The position numbers were made by a program, and so were the translations under genes. A stretch of DNA of 64,000 nt from Spisula solida (Eukaryota; Mollusca; Bivalvia; Venerida; Mactridae): positions 3,011,201 through 3,075,200 of the forward strand of contig OX365962.1 in assembly GCA_947247005.1 (NCBI GenBank), read 5' to 3'. Every line of letters begins with the position of its first letter. Positions within the stretch are counted from its first letter, which is position 1. This document shows, one piece after another, positions 13,906 to 29,000 of the stretch. The notes beneath the pieces were generated by a model. The model had not been told where the DNA came from and searched no databases. It saw only the letters and a list, made by a program, of their open reading frames with translations.

Positions 13906-14374
13906 GGCTACAATGAGAGGCTATAAAAGAATAATATTAACAGATCCCTGGTACTCATTGACCTGTCAGAAGTCAGAACAACAAGAGGGTGCTACAACGT
14001 AGTGCACAACCAGGAAATATGATAGAAAATCATGAACACATGCCATCCTGAAAGGCTTTCAGTTCAATTATATCCTTTAAGTCGACAAAGTGTCCGGTCA
14101 TCGCACAGTGAAATGGAAGCAAAATGGCGAACCGTAAATGGACCCACCACATAGCATGTAGTTCGATGAAAAATATCATAACCTGTACACAAAATACGTT
14201 TTATATATTATCGTCTGTATGAATGATTTGACAAGTGGTGTTACTTGACCCTACACTTTATAGTATAATGTAAGCAATAATACAACACAGAGGTTTCTTG
14301 GAAATCATTTTAACATAACTCATAATTTGCATTTCACTTTTTTGTATCATTGTCGTTATTATTTCATTACCACG

Positions 14375-14985
14375 GGAGTAACTTTCTGTGGGTACATGTA
14401 TTTCAGTATCTCGTTAGTTACCAATGTACCTTCACATACAGTACTATCATGAGACACGATGATGTAACTTTCTGTGGGTACATGTATTTCAGTATCTCGT
14501 TAGTTACCAATGTACCTTCACATACAGTACTAGCATGAAACACAATGATGTAACTTTCTGTGGGTACATGTATTTCAGTATCTCGTTAGTTACCATTGTA
14601 CCTTCACATACAGTACTAACATGGAACACGATAATGTAACTTTCTGTGAGTATATGTATTTCAGTATCTCGTTTGTTCCCATTGTACCTTCACATACAGT
14701 ACTAACATGGAACACGATGATGTAACTTTCTGTTGGTACATGTATTTCAGTATCTCGTTTGTTACCAATTGACCTTCACATACAGTACTATCATAGAACA
14801 CGATGATGTAACTTTCTGTGGGTATATGTATTTCAGTATCTCGTTTGTTACCATTGTACCTTCACATACAGTACTATCATGGAACACAATGATGTAACTT
14901 TCTGTGGGTACATGTATTTCTGTATCTCGTTTGTTACCATTGTACCTTCACATACAGTACTATCATGGAACACGATGATGTCCAG
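14375..14985. repeat. 86-bp tandem repeat, 7 units
   Basis: Each unit has taactttctgtgggtacatg, tatttcagtatctcgtt and accttcacatacagtact. Units start about every 86 bases from 14379. It is absent from block B. Confidence 0.9.
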
Positions 14986-14999
14986 GGTACTGTTTTATT

Positions 15000-17010
15000 G
15001 AATCATTTGCGGAAGTCTTACGTCCACTTTTGAATTCTTTATGATTATTTTTTATAAATATAAATTGGGGTAAAAGGTTAATGAACTCATACAGTCTGTA
15101 TTTATCCCCAATTTGTAGTCGTTAGAGAAATTATTTATTTGAGCTTAAGATTAATATTTCTGTAAGTGCTTTGATAAAACAGTAACCAACATGTACACTA
15201 TATGTTCTCCGAACTTATAAAACTTCCTTGATAGTTATCAACGTTAAGTATGCTGTATATAACAGTGGGCAGGACAGACAATCATCTTGTGTATCACAGT
15301 AGGCAGGACAGACAATCATCTTGTGTATCCAACAACACCAGTCTCATATTGTGTTTGGTGATGATAATATACAATTCCAATAGTTTAATTGCATTTTTTG
15401 TACATTTATCTGGATATAAAGAACAAATAAAAGGTACGGACTTATTTTTAAACTACATTTGTAGATGTTAATATTAACATATACAAATGTACTATACTTT
15501 TATTTTTCATCTTCTGTACACGTTCGTTTATATCATAGTATGTCAGTGTGGTAATTAATAATCTACTTCCAATGTGCGTAACTTGTTTAGTAGACCTGTA
15601 GACCTATCTCCGTTTTATTTAATCGATGTGCTCCCTATGATCTGCAGCAGAGCCGATTGTAATTGTGACTAGAGTTAAGAGACTTTATTTGATTGTGCAC
15701 AACTTCCGTAAACAAGAACAACTGCTTTATTAACTTAGCTAACTTTATGATGTGAATATTTCTGATGCCCCACTACTGTATGGTTAACGCATGTTTTTTC
15801 GTGTTATAACACCTGTAGAGTCCCCAGCACGTCAGGTCGAGGGCACTGACGCACACAAGGGACTCTGTAAATGTCTTGGCACCAAACAGCTTGCGTAAAC
15901 TCTACTACAGCATACGAAACATCAATTTATGCGTTTGTATTTCAAAATAAAGACATCTTGGCGGGAGATTTACAAACGGTAAATGCGGGTTCGTAAAACC
16001 GAAAAATAGGCGGGGGAATCGTTACTAGTGACTATTTGGTCTGCGGTTACTTGATCCGTGTTTTTAAGAAGTTATCTTTTGTGAATGGAACCAAATAGTT
16101 GATATTTTCTAACAAAACGTTAAAGCAATGTCGAGTCCAGTGCAACAGTTAGGGCCACACATATTTTATATGCACCAGTCTTTAATTAGTCCTAGATAAT
16201 AAGTTAGTTAAAATTCCAATGAGCTATATATTTTGATATATAAAACTGTATCTAGGAAATCAGCCGGTGGTTTGTGATGTACCGCTAGTCTCGAAGCTGC
16301 TGACGAAACTGTTAATCTTCTACCAGTACCCAAATATTATTTGATTTTTGAAACCCTTTTTTGGATGACGTGCACGAGATTATTTCCAAATAAAGTTACA
16401 CCAATTTTGAATTTCTTAAATTATCAAATAGTGTGTACCGTACAAGTTAAATTGAATATGGCATTTGCTCCCGCATTAAGAATGCAACGATTCTTAAACC
16501 AAATTAGTATAGGTCAGAGAAGATTGACATTTCCAATCATTAATTTTTAGCATAATTATACAGCAACAGACAGTGTTGATCGACCTATCGTTACAGCTAG
16601 TTTGGTGTTTAAACAAAAGGTATCACTTTAAAGCTGATACAAGAATCATTGATATACATTTCACTATTTTTAAGAGGGTAATTGGTACAAGGATAATATG
16701 GCCTCACTTGTGTTCCAATTTGAACACCCCTCGTATAACCTCTTTTACCAGGATATCAACTAAATAAGTATTAAACTATTACATAGAACAAGACTGTTGT
16801 TTAAAACACAACCAGCTTTTCTGAGCAAATTTTTTAATTATTTCTCTCTTGGTCACCTGTCTATCTTGTCTACCAAGATGACCACATAATCTAGTTGTCG
16901 GGGTGTGCGCTAATGCTGCATTGCGATTGGCTGACCACACCTCTTAATCAAAATCGCCAAAAAGGTCAATTGTTCGTTATGTTTGTAAATGTCGACTATT
17001 TTTTTTTCAG
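15000..17010. other. Upstream of gene A: block-B homology, then unique DNA
   Basis: From 15050 to about 15440 the DNA matches 46068-46440 (for example caacatgtacacta, tccgaacttataaaacttcc). The stretch to 17000 is mostly not in block B. It includes a snap-back repeat at about 15780-16010 shared with 36755-36960. The expected 5' UTR exon and promoter of gene A should lie here or further upstream but could not be picked out. Confidence 0.5.
15781..16010. repeat. Dispersed snap-back repeat, copy 1
   Basis: Begins ggttaacgcatgttttttcg and continues with agagtcc..gggactct and cagcatacgaaacatcaat. It matches 36755-36960 in order. In the second copy the inner ends form an inverted pair (aacgcatg..ttttt and acgaaaaaacatgcgt), which suggests a hairpin-type mobile element. 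Confidence 0.55.
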
Positions 17011-17017
17011 GTTCACA

Positions 17018-17075
17018 ATGGTTAACCACGTATACTGTCTTGTTGTAATATTTGGTCTACTCACATTGGTTGCAG
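17018..17075 (+). CDS. Gene A exon: start codon and signal peptide
   Basis: The exon encodes MVNHVYCLVVIFGLLTLVAG, a short polar start followed by a hydrophobic core, ending in phase 1 at a GTACGT donor. The matching exon of gene B has the same length and the sequence MFNHVQCLVLIFGLLTIFPG, so the start is conserved between paralogs. A strong acceptor (poly-T then cag) ends at 17010, seven bases before the ATG. The transcript therefore has a further 5' UTR exon upstream, which I could not find. Confidence 0.8.
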
Positions 17076-20000
17076 GTACGTGTTACATCTTGCTGACTAC
17101 AATATTTGAAGTACGAGGTCCACTTAAAAAGTATTAATCAGTGGGCGATAAATCAACACCATTGCCTCTGACTGTATAAAAAGTGTACACTTTCATTTTA
17201 GAGAACAATCTCTCAGCTAGACATTCGTGGTATTTTCATCATTTAATATAAAAGCATCTCCATTTTATTGATATTCAAACAAACCATGGTTTAAAGCACT
17301 GGACAAAGTATATCTCATAAATACGTAAGAAAATTGGGTTATATGGGCTCATACGATTTCTGAGCGTTGTTGTCAAATGTCACCCAGGCTTACTGAAATT
17401 AAATTGATATCATTTGCAATAAATATCATTTAACTCTTAAATGGCAATCCATAATTTTAAAAAAAGTAAATTTTTATCAAACTATAGTAATATAAAAAAG
17501 TCACATCGGAGACTCAAAATACCACACTTACACCCTAATTAATATTAGATACAATGTATATACTGGGTAAATAAACACTAATTTATTCTTAATATGTTAA
17601 ATTTTCTAGATTATTATAAAAAAATATGTAGTTTCATTCGTCGGACTATTTAATCATTTTTACTTCAATTTTATTTTTTACAACAAAATTTTATGTTCGA
17701 GCACAACTTTAAAAAAGTGGGTGGGGTAATCTTATACCCCGTATTTATGATAACAAAGAAAATTCACCCCTGATGTCCATTTCATGTAATTCTTCTTGTA
17801 TAAAATTACTATCAAATATTTTTATTTTTGTTTTCTGTATTATTGTATTATTGTATTAGGGATATGGCGTCATAAATCTAAAATACCTTTTTTTGGTCAC
17901 GTGATCATGTTCTTTGGGCTGTAGTAAAGAACAAATTATGAATAATTCATGGCAAATTTATCATGTGAAAGATAGTCACATATATAAATGTGTAAAAAAG
18001 CTACATGTTTGATTTTCCCACTTAAGACGTACAGTAGTACAATGCGGCAACAACGTATAGGGTATACTCCCAGCAAAATGCAATTTTTGGAGTATTTCGA
18101 AGATGGCAGATCATTGTACAAATAAACCCATTTAAATTGTCCAAATAATAATGTTGATTCAGCACTTGTAAAACAAGTATACACTGCATTGAATCTCCAA
18201 ATTTATATCAACCCTTACGTCTACTAATATGCCTTATTTGCTCGCAATTCCAGTGTTTCATACCCCTATTGGTTCAATGTCATATGGATGAATGGATATT
18301 TTACCGATTGCAATATTGTTTTATTGGTTAGCTAGGCAAAGGATGTATCTTTCAGAAAATGTCCACTTTTATACACATTGATTGAATACATATTAAACAT
18401 ATTATTGGCCACTGATTAATACTTTTTAAGTGGCTCTAGTATAGAGAAATTAGTAAACTTTAAAACATATGTTATCATCAATTGAAGAAAATCAACATAT
18501 CCCTTATTGTATTCAAAACATTGCGTTTTCAATTTATTTCAAAATTTGGAAAACATTACAAAAATGACACATATGTATAATTATGTATACATGTAATGCT
18601 AACTCGTATGAAGCATATTGTGATTACAAATAATTCTAACACGATGCTACGCGATTTAATTTTTCCGCATCCGAACTTCTGCCTGTGTTTTATTCACCGA
18701 CAGAATACAAGAACATATTTTTATGTCTTAAACAAAACATATACTTTTAAGTCGGTTGATTAACCTGTCGCAGGTACTTTGACATTGGATATTCATTAGA
18801 CGGGTCGATGAGTTGTAACAGCTGTAGGTATTATATGTATTACGGTTCATTTCGTGCGAAGCATGATTTGTACAATGACAATTTAACGATTTGTGTATAA
18901 GGGCACATACCAGTATATGAAATAGGCTGTTATAGTACAGAACATTTGACCTTCAACTAATTTATACTCATGTGTTATCGTTATTGTACCGTAGGAAAGA
19001 GATTCTACAATTCCGGAATATTCCGGTTGTCCGCATTTGCTGCAGTAGGAAACATACTCTTTTCTGCACAAAATAAAAGTTATTTGATGAAAATATACAA
19101 ATACTTGATAAAATTATGGTCATTTGAAGTTGAATGATCAGAACTTTAAGAATAAAACAATGTTTGACACCTAGTTAAGTTGTAGGTGTGTGTGCTAATG
19201 GCACCCAAAACAGACGTCCCACTAGTTTCAGGATTGGGCATTATGCCGCAGTAGAACACCTAAATTATAAAAAAAGAATGTTTTTATTAGTTAAAATAAC
19301 AACTCTGATAAAAAACAGATAAGCATTATATTCAAGCATGCCAATGTTAAATGTTCTGACCTATAGCAACGGTCAAGCAGGCTACCTGTGACAGGTAATA
19401 AAAATCCGACTATATACTTATAACATATCCTAACAGGCAATTACAATGTGAATAACTTGATAAGCTTTAATCATAATAAGTACACAGATATACCGATACC
19501 TTCAATCATTAACAAATATTTCCATTGTATGTTATAGTATACCATCAATCGTTAACAAATATTTCCATTGTATTTTATAGTATACCTTCAATCATTAACA
19601 AATATTTCCATTGTATGTTATAGTATACCTTCAATCATTAACAAATATTTCCATTGTAGGTTATAGTATACCTTCAATCATTAACAATTATTTCGATTGT
19701 AGGTTATAGTATACCTTCAATCATTAACAAATATTTCCATTGTATGTTATAGTATACCAACAATATACATGCAGTTAATTGTGTTATTTAATATACAATC
19801 GTTTCAGTGGGTCATTGTCAGACATGTCTAGAGGGGGAATACTGGAATACGGCATATCGCCAATGTAGGGCGTGTCAAAATAACTGTGCATCTTGTAGTT
19901 CTTATAGAGTGTGTACTTCCTGCAAAGATGGGCATTATCATAGTACTAATAGAGGGTGTTACAATTGTGATGATAGTAACTGTAAACAATGCTCAACCCG

Positions 20001-23000
20001 ACATATCTGTAGCATTTGTTATGATGGATATTACGAAGATAATAACAGATGTAGTAGATGTGAAAGCACATGTAACACGTGTTACGGTTCTAATGCATGT
20101 ATGTCGTGTAACCAAGGATATTACCTGGATGTCTCCACGTGTAATCAGTGCCCCCAAATGTGCGCCTCGTGTACGTCGGGAACAACGTGTACATCTTGCA
20201 ACACTGGACACTATCTTGATGGCGCCACATGCAAGCCATGCCTTCCATCATGCAACACGTGTGATTCAGCAACATTATGTACATCCTGTGCTGTTGGTTA
20301 CCGTATCTATGGTTCACATTGTTGTCCAGACACCTGTTCCTCCTGCAGTGCCACCAACATATGTACAACATGTAAGACCGGGTACCATCTGTCTGGGACA
20401 CAGTGTTGTCAAGACGCCTGCTCCTCCTGCAGTGCCACCAACATATGTACAACATGTAAGACCGGGTACCATCTCACTACTGGTTCGATGTGTTGTCTCG
20501 ACGCCTGTTCTGCTTGCAGCTCGGCTAAGATGTGTACATCGTGTAAGAATGGTTTCTACATGGACGGAGGACAATGCAAACAATGCTCTGATAGATGCAC
20601 GTCATGTCGTGCCAACAACGTATGCTATGTTTGCAAGACTGGTTATCGTTTGATCTCCGATCAGTGTTATATATGTCCCAATGAATGTTCCCAATGTAGT
20701 GCTGAAAACACATGTACCAGTTGTACCGATGCACGATACTATGTTGACAATCAGTCATGTGTAGAATGTCCCAAACAATGTTTGCGTTGTACTACAAGCT
20801 CTAGCTGTACTGAGTGCGTCGGTGGTCGATGGGGTGGAAAATGTGAGAAAGAGTGTTCAATCTGTAAACAAGCAACATCGTGTCGAATAATGGACGGTTA
20901 CTGTCTACAAAGTTGTGTTGATGGTATGTCGGGTGATGGGTGTGACACACCATGTAGTCCTCACTGCCTGTCTTGTCAACGGTCCTCGAGCAGTAGATGT
21001 ACAGCTTGTGTAGCCAACAAGTATGGATTTAACTTTGATTATCAATATTACCAATGTACCACTGACTGTCCTCAAAATTGTCTAAATGCTACATGTGATG
21101 ATAAAACGGGGGAATGTACGCCAAGCTGTGTAGATGGCCATCAAGGAAATGAATGTTATTGTCCACAATATTGTAAGTGTGATGATCAAGGGAAGTGTAC
21201 CTCGTGTAAGGAAGGACATCAGAACGTACGACAAAACTGTGAGTGGTTTTGACGGCATTTTATTATACGAGGGTCATTCAATATATAATGCAAACTAACA
21301 CATATTTTTTTATCTACAATATAAATCATTCAAACATGGACATAATCATTTAAAGTAACCTTCTATATATTCAATGACTGAATTTCATTATTTCGACAGA
21401 CCTTCTATTCGCGTTGCAAGGCAACAGCGGACATACACTCTTTACTGCATGACCGCGGCTTACTCATTTGGATGTAAGTCAGGATTTCGAATCTCCCGGT
21501 CACATTGGGTAACAGTCATCTTGTTTCTGGTTGGTATGAGCGAATATACGTCTCATCTTTAGTTAAAATTATGCATAGAACGTTTTGCCCTTCCACAATA
21601 AAGCGCTAAATCAAGGCGGTAACGTGTGTAACGCGACGTTCTACCTTTTCTGACGTCAAAAATTTTGACATGCACCGAGCGTAATCCTTGCACATGGTTA
21701 ACCTGTTCCGCAAATCAAATGAATAGAGGCAAAACTATACCCCTTTTCCTGGTCTTTATTTTCGCCTGTGAATAGTCTGTCTGCTTTGAAAAATTATCTC
21801 ATTTTTATACAGTTTAGTATGGGCCGTTTCGTAGATAAACTGCCCTACACACTGGTGTTCTTTGATTGCAATTTTGCCGATCTTATTTTCATTTGATTGT
21901 CTCACCACTTCGGAATATGAAAGAGGACATTTTAACACAAGCCTCTGGTAAGTCAATAATAAATTGGGGAACTTTTGTTTCGACGGCACTCGATTGTTCG
22001 GTAAACTACGTCAGTCTTGTGACGTTACCGCGTCCATGTTGTATTAAGTGGCGTCGAAGGAAGGCGCGCGCTGATGACGTCATCGACGTTAAGGTCCTTT
22101 AAATTTCTGAACAAAACGGAAATGACTTTAATATTTATTATGCGAAATTTGGTTTAATTATCTTGTCGGGGTTTAAAGATAACTGATAGTTTGCATTATA
22201 TATTGAATGACCCTCGTAGTCATGCATTACTCAGAAAATCACTTGGTTTGAATTGTATTGTTAGTATATACATAACACATTGTTTATACGTTTACTCCTT
22301 AATCAACATCCGTTGCTCATAACTTTGAAGACAATACATATGCACTTATGAATACTTGAAAATTGAAATATAAACTTCCGAGTAATAATTAAAAGTATAC
22401 AGATGATCGTTCGCCACTGTTTGACTAATATGCTTTCCTTACAATACGGACATGTATTTGAAATGATTGTTACACGTCCCTTCATAAATCCCAATGTAAA
22501 AAAGATCGGTCAGGGAAGGCAGTCTCAGCAGAGGACGAAAGGTACATAAAGGAACACATTGCAATGAATGAAAAGACTACCAGCCTACTTCACAATGCCC
22601 AACAAAAACTGAACGGGAAAATGAAACTAAACCGCTACTAGTCTTATTTCCAGGTGTCAAAAAGTCCTAAAAATCACTGTAAATAATATAACCCTGCAAC
22701 TGCATGAACGATATTTGATGTTTATCGACGAGGAGTAAATATGTTAACAAGAAAGAGAACAACTTTAGTTATCAAATACAAAAAGATAATATTGAGTCAG
22801 ACAGGGAAGGCAGCACTCAGCTTAACCAGCCGAGCACAGACAACATAAAAACACACAAGGTACAATGCCGACCTGAACCAGCCGAGCACAGAAAACATAA
22901 AAATATAAAAGGCACAATGCCCAACTAAACAAGTTATAATCCCCCAATGTCCAAGCTGTCGAAATTCTAAATGAACCAGTTTCAGCAATCAAAAAGCTTA

Positions 23001-26000
23001 TAGTCTAGGAAAGAAACATCAAAACGTCAAGATATTCTCAAGTCTATCCATGGCTACTGAATATTTTATTTAGATCCGTTTATGTGTGTTACTGTGACAA
23101 GGGATGCTCCTGTTGAAACTTGTATGATGCAATGTCCTAACGTTATATACCACGCTTTTTTCTTTGAGAAGTATGTCATCTTTTTAATAGCTGGGACTAG
23201 GGCGGATTAATTTTCTTGTTCGGCAGTGTGTTGGAAACTTTTTGTTTTTATGATTTCTGACAGCTAAAACTAGACATTATAATCGTTTAGCTGTGGCAAC
23301 TGGGTCATTCAGCTAGGGCATTCAGTCTTTTTCGACAGCTTGGACTTGGGCGGATCTTTTCTTATTTAGTCGGTCATCGTGCCTTGAATGTGTTTTATGT
23401 TTCCTGTGCTTGGTTGGTTCATTTTGGGCATCGTGCTTTATGTTTTTAATATGTTTAATGTTTTCTGTATTCGGCTGGTTAAGTTGAGTGCTGCATTCCC
23501 TGTCTGACTTAATATAATCGTTTTACTTGTTGATCGCCATGTAACCTCACACGATACATCTATATTGGCATTGAATCCAAAATAAACATACTTTTTTTAA
23601 GGACTAGCAAAAGTGCTTTGTTGTAAAAAGGATTACTAGTAACACATAAATTTATAACTACCACACTGACGAACATACACGCGCAGTACGTATAGAAAGT
23701 TATAGTGAAAATATAGGTTCTAAGTAACGTATATTTAGACCCCCTAAATGCTTCGTTTCATGGATTTGAACATTTTAAATGGAGATGATTCGTGCATTTA
23801 TAATGTTATGTTAATATTGCAGGTGAATCTAGCAGTAAGGCAGATATCATTGAAGTCGACACGAGGGCAAATGGTGTCGACACGAAGGCAATTATTGGAA
23901 TAGGTGGTGGAGTTTTGACAAGTTTTGTTGTTGCTGTTATTGTTATTATACTGGTACGGAGACGGTAAGTATAAGAATTAATATTAAGCAAATGTTTCTA
24001 TCCACATTACTTTGACTCAATATTTTATATAAACTCAAACAACACCTTTTAAAAAATGCTTACAATTTTACTTACAATCCAAAACTTTTATTTTACAGGT
24101 GATCAATGTTTCTATATAAGCCAAATATTTTCACTATATGTATGTATTACGCATGTTTGAAGTTCGGATGTAAATAACAAGATAACCTCTGCAATTAATG
24201 TGTGACAAGTTTGTCTGTTGACTCTCCTTGGAGTGGTTGGGACGTGTTTTCTATCGTAATTTAGCCAAATATATAATATATCAAGTGTGTAATGTTCCAT
24301 CAGCTGTATCTTACTAAGTAATATAAACAACCATTGTAGAATATAAATGTAATCTCCTTAGAGAACAAATCAACTTTTGTATAGAAGACGTCGAGTTTGC
24401 ATTTTTTGAAATCTAAAACCTCCAAGTGCTGATGCATACAATCCCCTTCTCTCATAGACGTTTCAATATTCTCCTGATTTAAATTATGTTGATACTTCAT
24501 AGGGAGACTTCTGTGTCCACTGTTTGGGTATAATATACTTACCAGACTTATTCATAAGGTACTTCATGACATGTTTTGTAGGGAGACAATCATTTTGAGA
24601 TTCACTTTACTATAATATCAAACACAAAACCATGTCATGAAATCGGCCGCGAACACACCAAGCTTAACTAACTTCACCTTATGTTTTTACTATCTACATG
24701 AATCTTTCTACAATAGCAGACCCTGTCTATATAATACTTTCCTCTAAGATAAAACATTAACTCCTCAGAGGCGACACCGCTTTTTTCCAATTACCGTTCC
24801 GTATTTGCAAATACAGCATCCAAGACCTTTGTCTGCGGTCGTTGTTTTGCTTGGCATTGAGCTATTTCTGAAATTCTGAATCTAACATTTTTGGAATAAT
24901 TCGATTGACAGTTGCTATTGATACTTACAACTTCGCTGCCATCCAACTTTGGGTTATTGGATTTGTCCTATATATCACAGAACCAATAGACATGGCGTTA
25001 GCCGGTTTCGACAGATTTTGGTGATAATAAATATTTAGTGCAGTTTCGCCAAAAACAAGCAGGTAAACGCATATCACCCTTCATATGACAAATATTACTA
25101 ATTGTCGTCACGGACATGGGTAATTTATGATCCAACAACACTGTTTTATTCTTCCAATTTGTCTTAAAAAAGCAAAAAACAACGTCCTCTACAATATGAT
25201 TAAATTTATGTAGAAAAATAATGCAAATATGATACAAAATGAGTGTATCTACGCCTTAACACATTTTCTGACATGGTTCAATAGAAACAAATATTTGTTA
25301 TTGTGTTCGTATGACGAAATCAGATGTTCAGTTTCGTTCAAATATAAGTGGACCACTTCTCGTATAAGTAATTTGTTATTATCAAATTATACCAATTAAC
25401 GACGTTCCTGTTTTAACAGTTTGGATGGATTTAAACTTTTGCTTCGTAAAAACAAAATACAAGACCATTAAACAAATACCTGTCTTTCTGCCAAATAGAC
25501 CAACATTTGACGCAACGTTATGCATAGGATGTAAGAAGGTCATCCGTAAAGTTCTAGGACACGTATCATTGTGAAAATATCCGTTAAAACATAATCATAA
25601 ACATGACATTTCCTAAAACTTATATGTATTCATGATTTACCAACGAAATTTTGAGCGATAACATTGACAATCAACAATTGTACATGACTTTAAAAATATA
25701 CATAATCACTGTTACGGGGCGCTCCAAATAATATTATAACGTTATGACGTAAACGTGAAACGAGCTTATCATTTTTTTCAAAATACTGTCCACCACATGC
25801 TACGCATATTCAATGTCGCTATAACTAATTATCATAAATATATCAGTATCAAAAACATTGATATATTTTCAAAATTGTTTGTACCTCTCTCTCTGAGGTT
25901 TTTTTGAATCCCCTGATCGTTTCCCACATATTTCCCCTTTCATACGGTGAAATACGACACATTCCCTTAGAGACAAGTCTGGACTATATGGACTTTAATC

Positions 26001-29000
26001 GGTCCATTTCAGTCCAAAACAAATTACCAACCGCGCCATAACCGTAAGTCTTAAAGGGGCATTTGAAATAAATTAAAATGTATTTGTAGATGCATATATG
26101 CAAATATAAGCAGATTTAGCTCAGTGGTAACGCACTGGCCGTCAATCCGGAGGTCGTAGGTTCAAACCCTGGCATCGGAACTTGACATTTTTGAAATATT
26201 TACAATATTTCCCGCTATATCTGACCATGTGGTCTTCAAAGTATCTGGAAGTGCCAGGAAGCTGTGTATCGGTGCTATACACCGGGCACATTAAAGAACC
26301 AGGCTGTCTATTCGAAATAATTCTGCAGCGCCGGACATGCCTGTATCTAATGTCTCTCTCTCCCTTCAGGGGCTTTCTCTCAATCTGTCCCTCTGGCCAT
26401 ATCATGCCGTATCTGCACTGGTAGAGGATGCACCTGCGCCCTTGTGGCTGCGACAAAAAATAATGTAAACTGCCTTTGAACGTGCGTTCGTATGAAAAGG
26501 GCGCTAAATTGAAAAGGGCGCTATATAAATCTGGTTTATTTTTTTTTATAACGGCTTGTTCCGTACGTCATAGCCCTAAGGTGCTCCGTACTGTTTGACG
26601 TTGACTTTTCTGAAGTTAGCGTCAAAACTCTAGCACGACGTGTTACGTTGAATAATTTTGTTATTTTACAAGATATTGCTTTGAGATTTAAGGACAAACA
26701 TCACAAATATTGTAGTTCAATGCATGAGGAATTTAAGGGTAATGATGCTATTTACAAAAGAGATGCGGTGATTGAATGATGACGAAGGTAATAACATTAA
26801 GTTTGAAATTTGGACTGCTTCGTAGTTCGCTACAGGCGTTAAGGTAGCAACGATAACTTACGCATTTGTTAATGCCGCAATATTAGTTCGCCATATTCAA
26901 ATTCATATCATGCCATTCTACCCAAAAATTTAAATTGTAGCCAATCTTTAACTAAGCAGTCCTAGAACTTTACGAATGACCCTCGTTTATGATGTTACCC
27001 ATAAATATCGTACATTTTCGAATTAATTACTACGTTAAACATTTATGTATTGTTAATTGCTTGATAAATCTACTTACCAATGTATCTCTTAATGTTTTTA
27101 TATAATTGTTATTTCTGAAAAGTTCCCATAAGTTTGAACTTTGAGTCTAATTTCATTACTTTTAGAAGAAAGTTGTCTCCCCTGGTTACATGTATACATA
27201 AAACATAAGTTTGTATAGGTTACCTATGTTTTTCAACTGATATTTAAAGTTGTTTTACATTAATGTATAAACACAATGAAAATAAATTACGTCAGCACTC
27301 GAACATTCTCTGATATGGAGGTTGTATTTTCCTCAAATTTCAGAAAATGTTTATAATAGTCTTGTCTGTCTACTTAATGTTTTCATCATTTTTATAATTA
27401 TATCACCAAGCCCGGATTGCCTGGACAATGGCTCATGTATAGTACATATGTATATGTAATTACTTTGCGCATACAGTATTTAAGTAATACCAAAAGCTCT
27501 TGTTATAACAACAACATGTTGTTATATGACACAACGATTAACATTGAATAAGACATGTTTGCTTACTAACACATGTTGCATTTTACAGTCGACGTCAAAG
27601 AAGGAACATACCCAGAAATAACAACGAAAGAGGTAAAGTATTTATACGCTCGGTGCCGGTAGTAATAAAGCATCTTAGTTGAAAACGAACAATTTTCTTA
27701 AAATTTAAAAATGTCCTTTAAAGTACGATCCATATTATTAATTCTTAACATAAATTTTATGCATTTATATTTTTGCTACTATAATCACTAATGAAGCATG
27801 AGCTATTCTTCAAATTGCGGAAAATATGTGCATCGCAAATTTTCGACTCAAAAAGTCAAAATATTCAAGTTTTCCACTAAGATGCTTTGTAAAACCAGCC
27901 CTGATAATCTCAACCTTTATGCATTGCAAAATACCTCTGACATAACAAGGCGCCATATTGAACTACTGTCAGCCACATGATAAAATCAAAGAACTAAAAG
28001 TAACATTACCGGGCGATTCACAATTCTTTTTTAAAAGCCAGGCATAGCCTTTATTTAATTTAGGGTAATGGATTAAAAAGTATGAACATTCAAGCAACTT
28101 TTCAGAAACGCATTCAAATCTCACCACAACGGTAATCACCATATCTCTGTTCAACCTTGTATACTAACGTGTTAAATAACATATTTACTCTGTGTTTATT
28201 ATATTTGCAGTTTAGTAAGCACCAAGAGCAATCATTTTGTAGGGGCATAACATAACAATATTATAACATACCGAAATACTTGCTATTATTTAGTGCTCAT
28301 ATTATATTGAAAATAGTCAAGCATGACGAAATGGCCAACCAAATAAACTGCCTGGATAACGGTCTATGATAAATGTTCAATTTAGTCGTTAAATAAATGG
28401 TAAATGATTAGCTGCACAAGGCAGTCAGACTGTTCTGAAAGGTACATAAACACTAGTCCATATTAAGTCTGTGTTTCAACAGTTACTACCGACATGGTAT
28501 TTAATGAAACTCACAAACAACAAACATTCTTTTAAAGTTATCTGTTATCAATATCATGTATTGCCTGTAGTGAAATAGACTCGACTGCCACATTATCTAG
28601 CACGAACTATACTACAAAATAAAGTTAGATATGGCAGTGTTTGATATAGTATTACATTGTCTGACTCGAATCGTAGATTGTATCAGACAAAAACAATGAT
28701 CAGACGTTATTGACACGTGGTCCTTGTAATATATTTGAATGTTTACAGATCATGAGGAGCACCAAATGGCAGAGGTTGGTGTGATTTACGAGGAAGTTGA
28801 TGACGGTCCACAAGGTACCAGTATCAGAATGGATAATAAAATATTGTTTTACGTACAAACTTACGCTTTCATTTACTATTGCGTACGTCGCTAAAATATT
28901 CGCAAATATTCACTGAATACCGAATAAAATATGTTTCATATATAAGTTGTACATTTTTAGAACGTACGAAAATACATATGCCCCATGTAGTATAACAATT

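Larger units (their letters stand above)
23965..27588. other. Gene A intron 3
   Basis: A large AT-rich intron with no coding exon. It holds an aged mariner-like element (about 25530-26986) with a SINE inserted in it. The short minus-strand open frame 24998-25237 is unrecognised. Confidence 0.6.

Noticed and set aside
21756..22102. Open frames within the mariner-type element as transposase
   Set aside because: Too short, on opposite strands, and no DDE-type motif is visible.
26142..26456. Open frames on both strands
   Set aside because: Both lie inside the tRNA-derived SINE.
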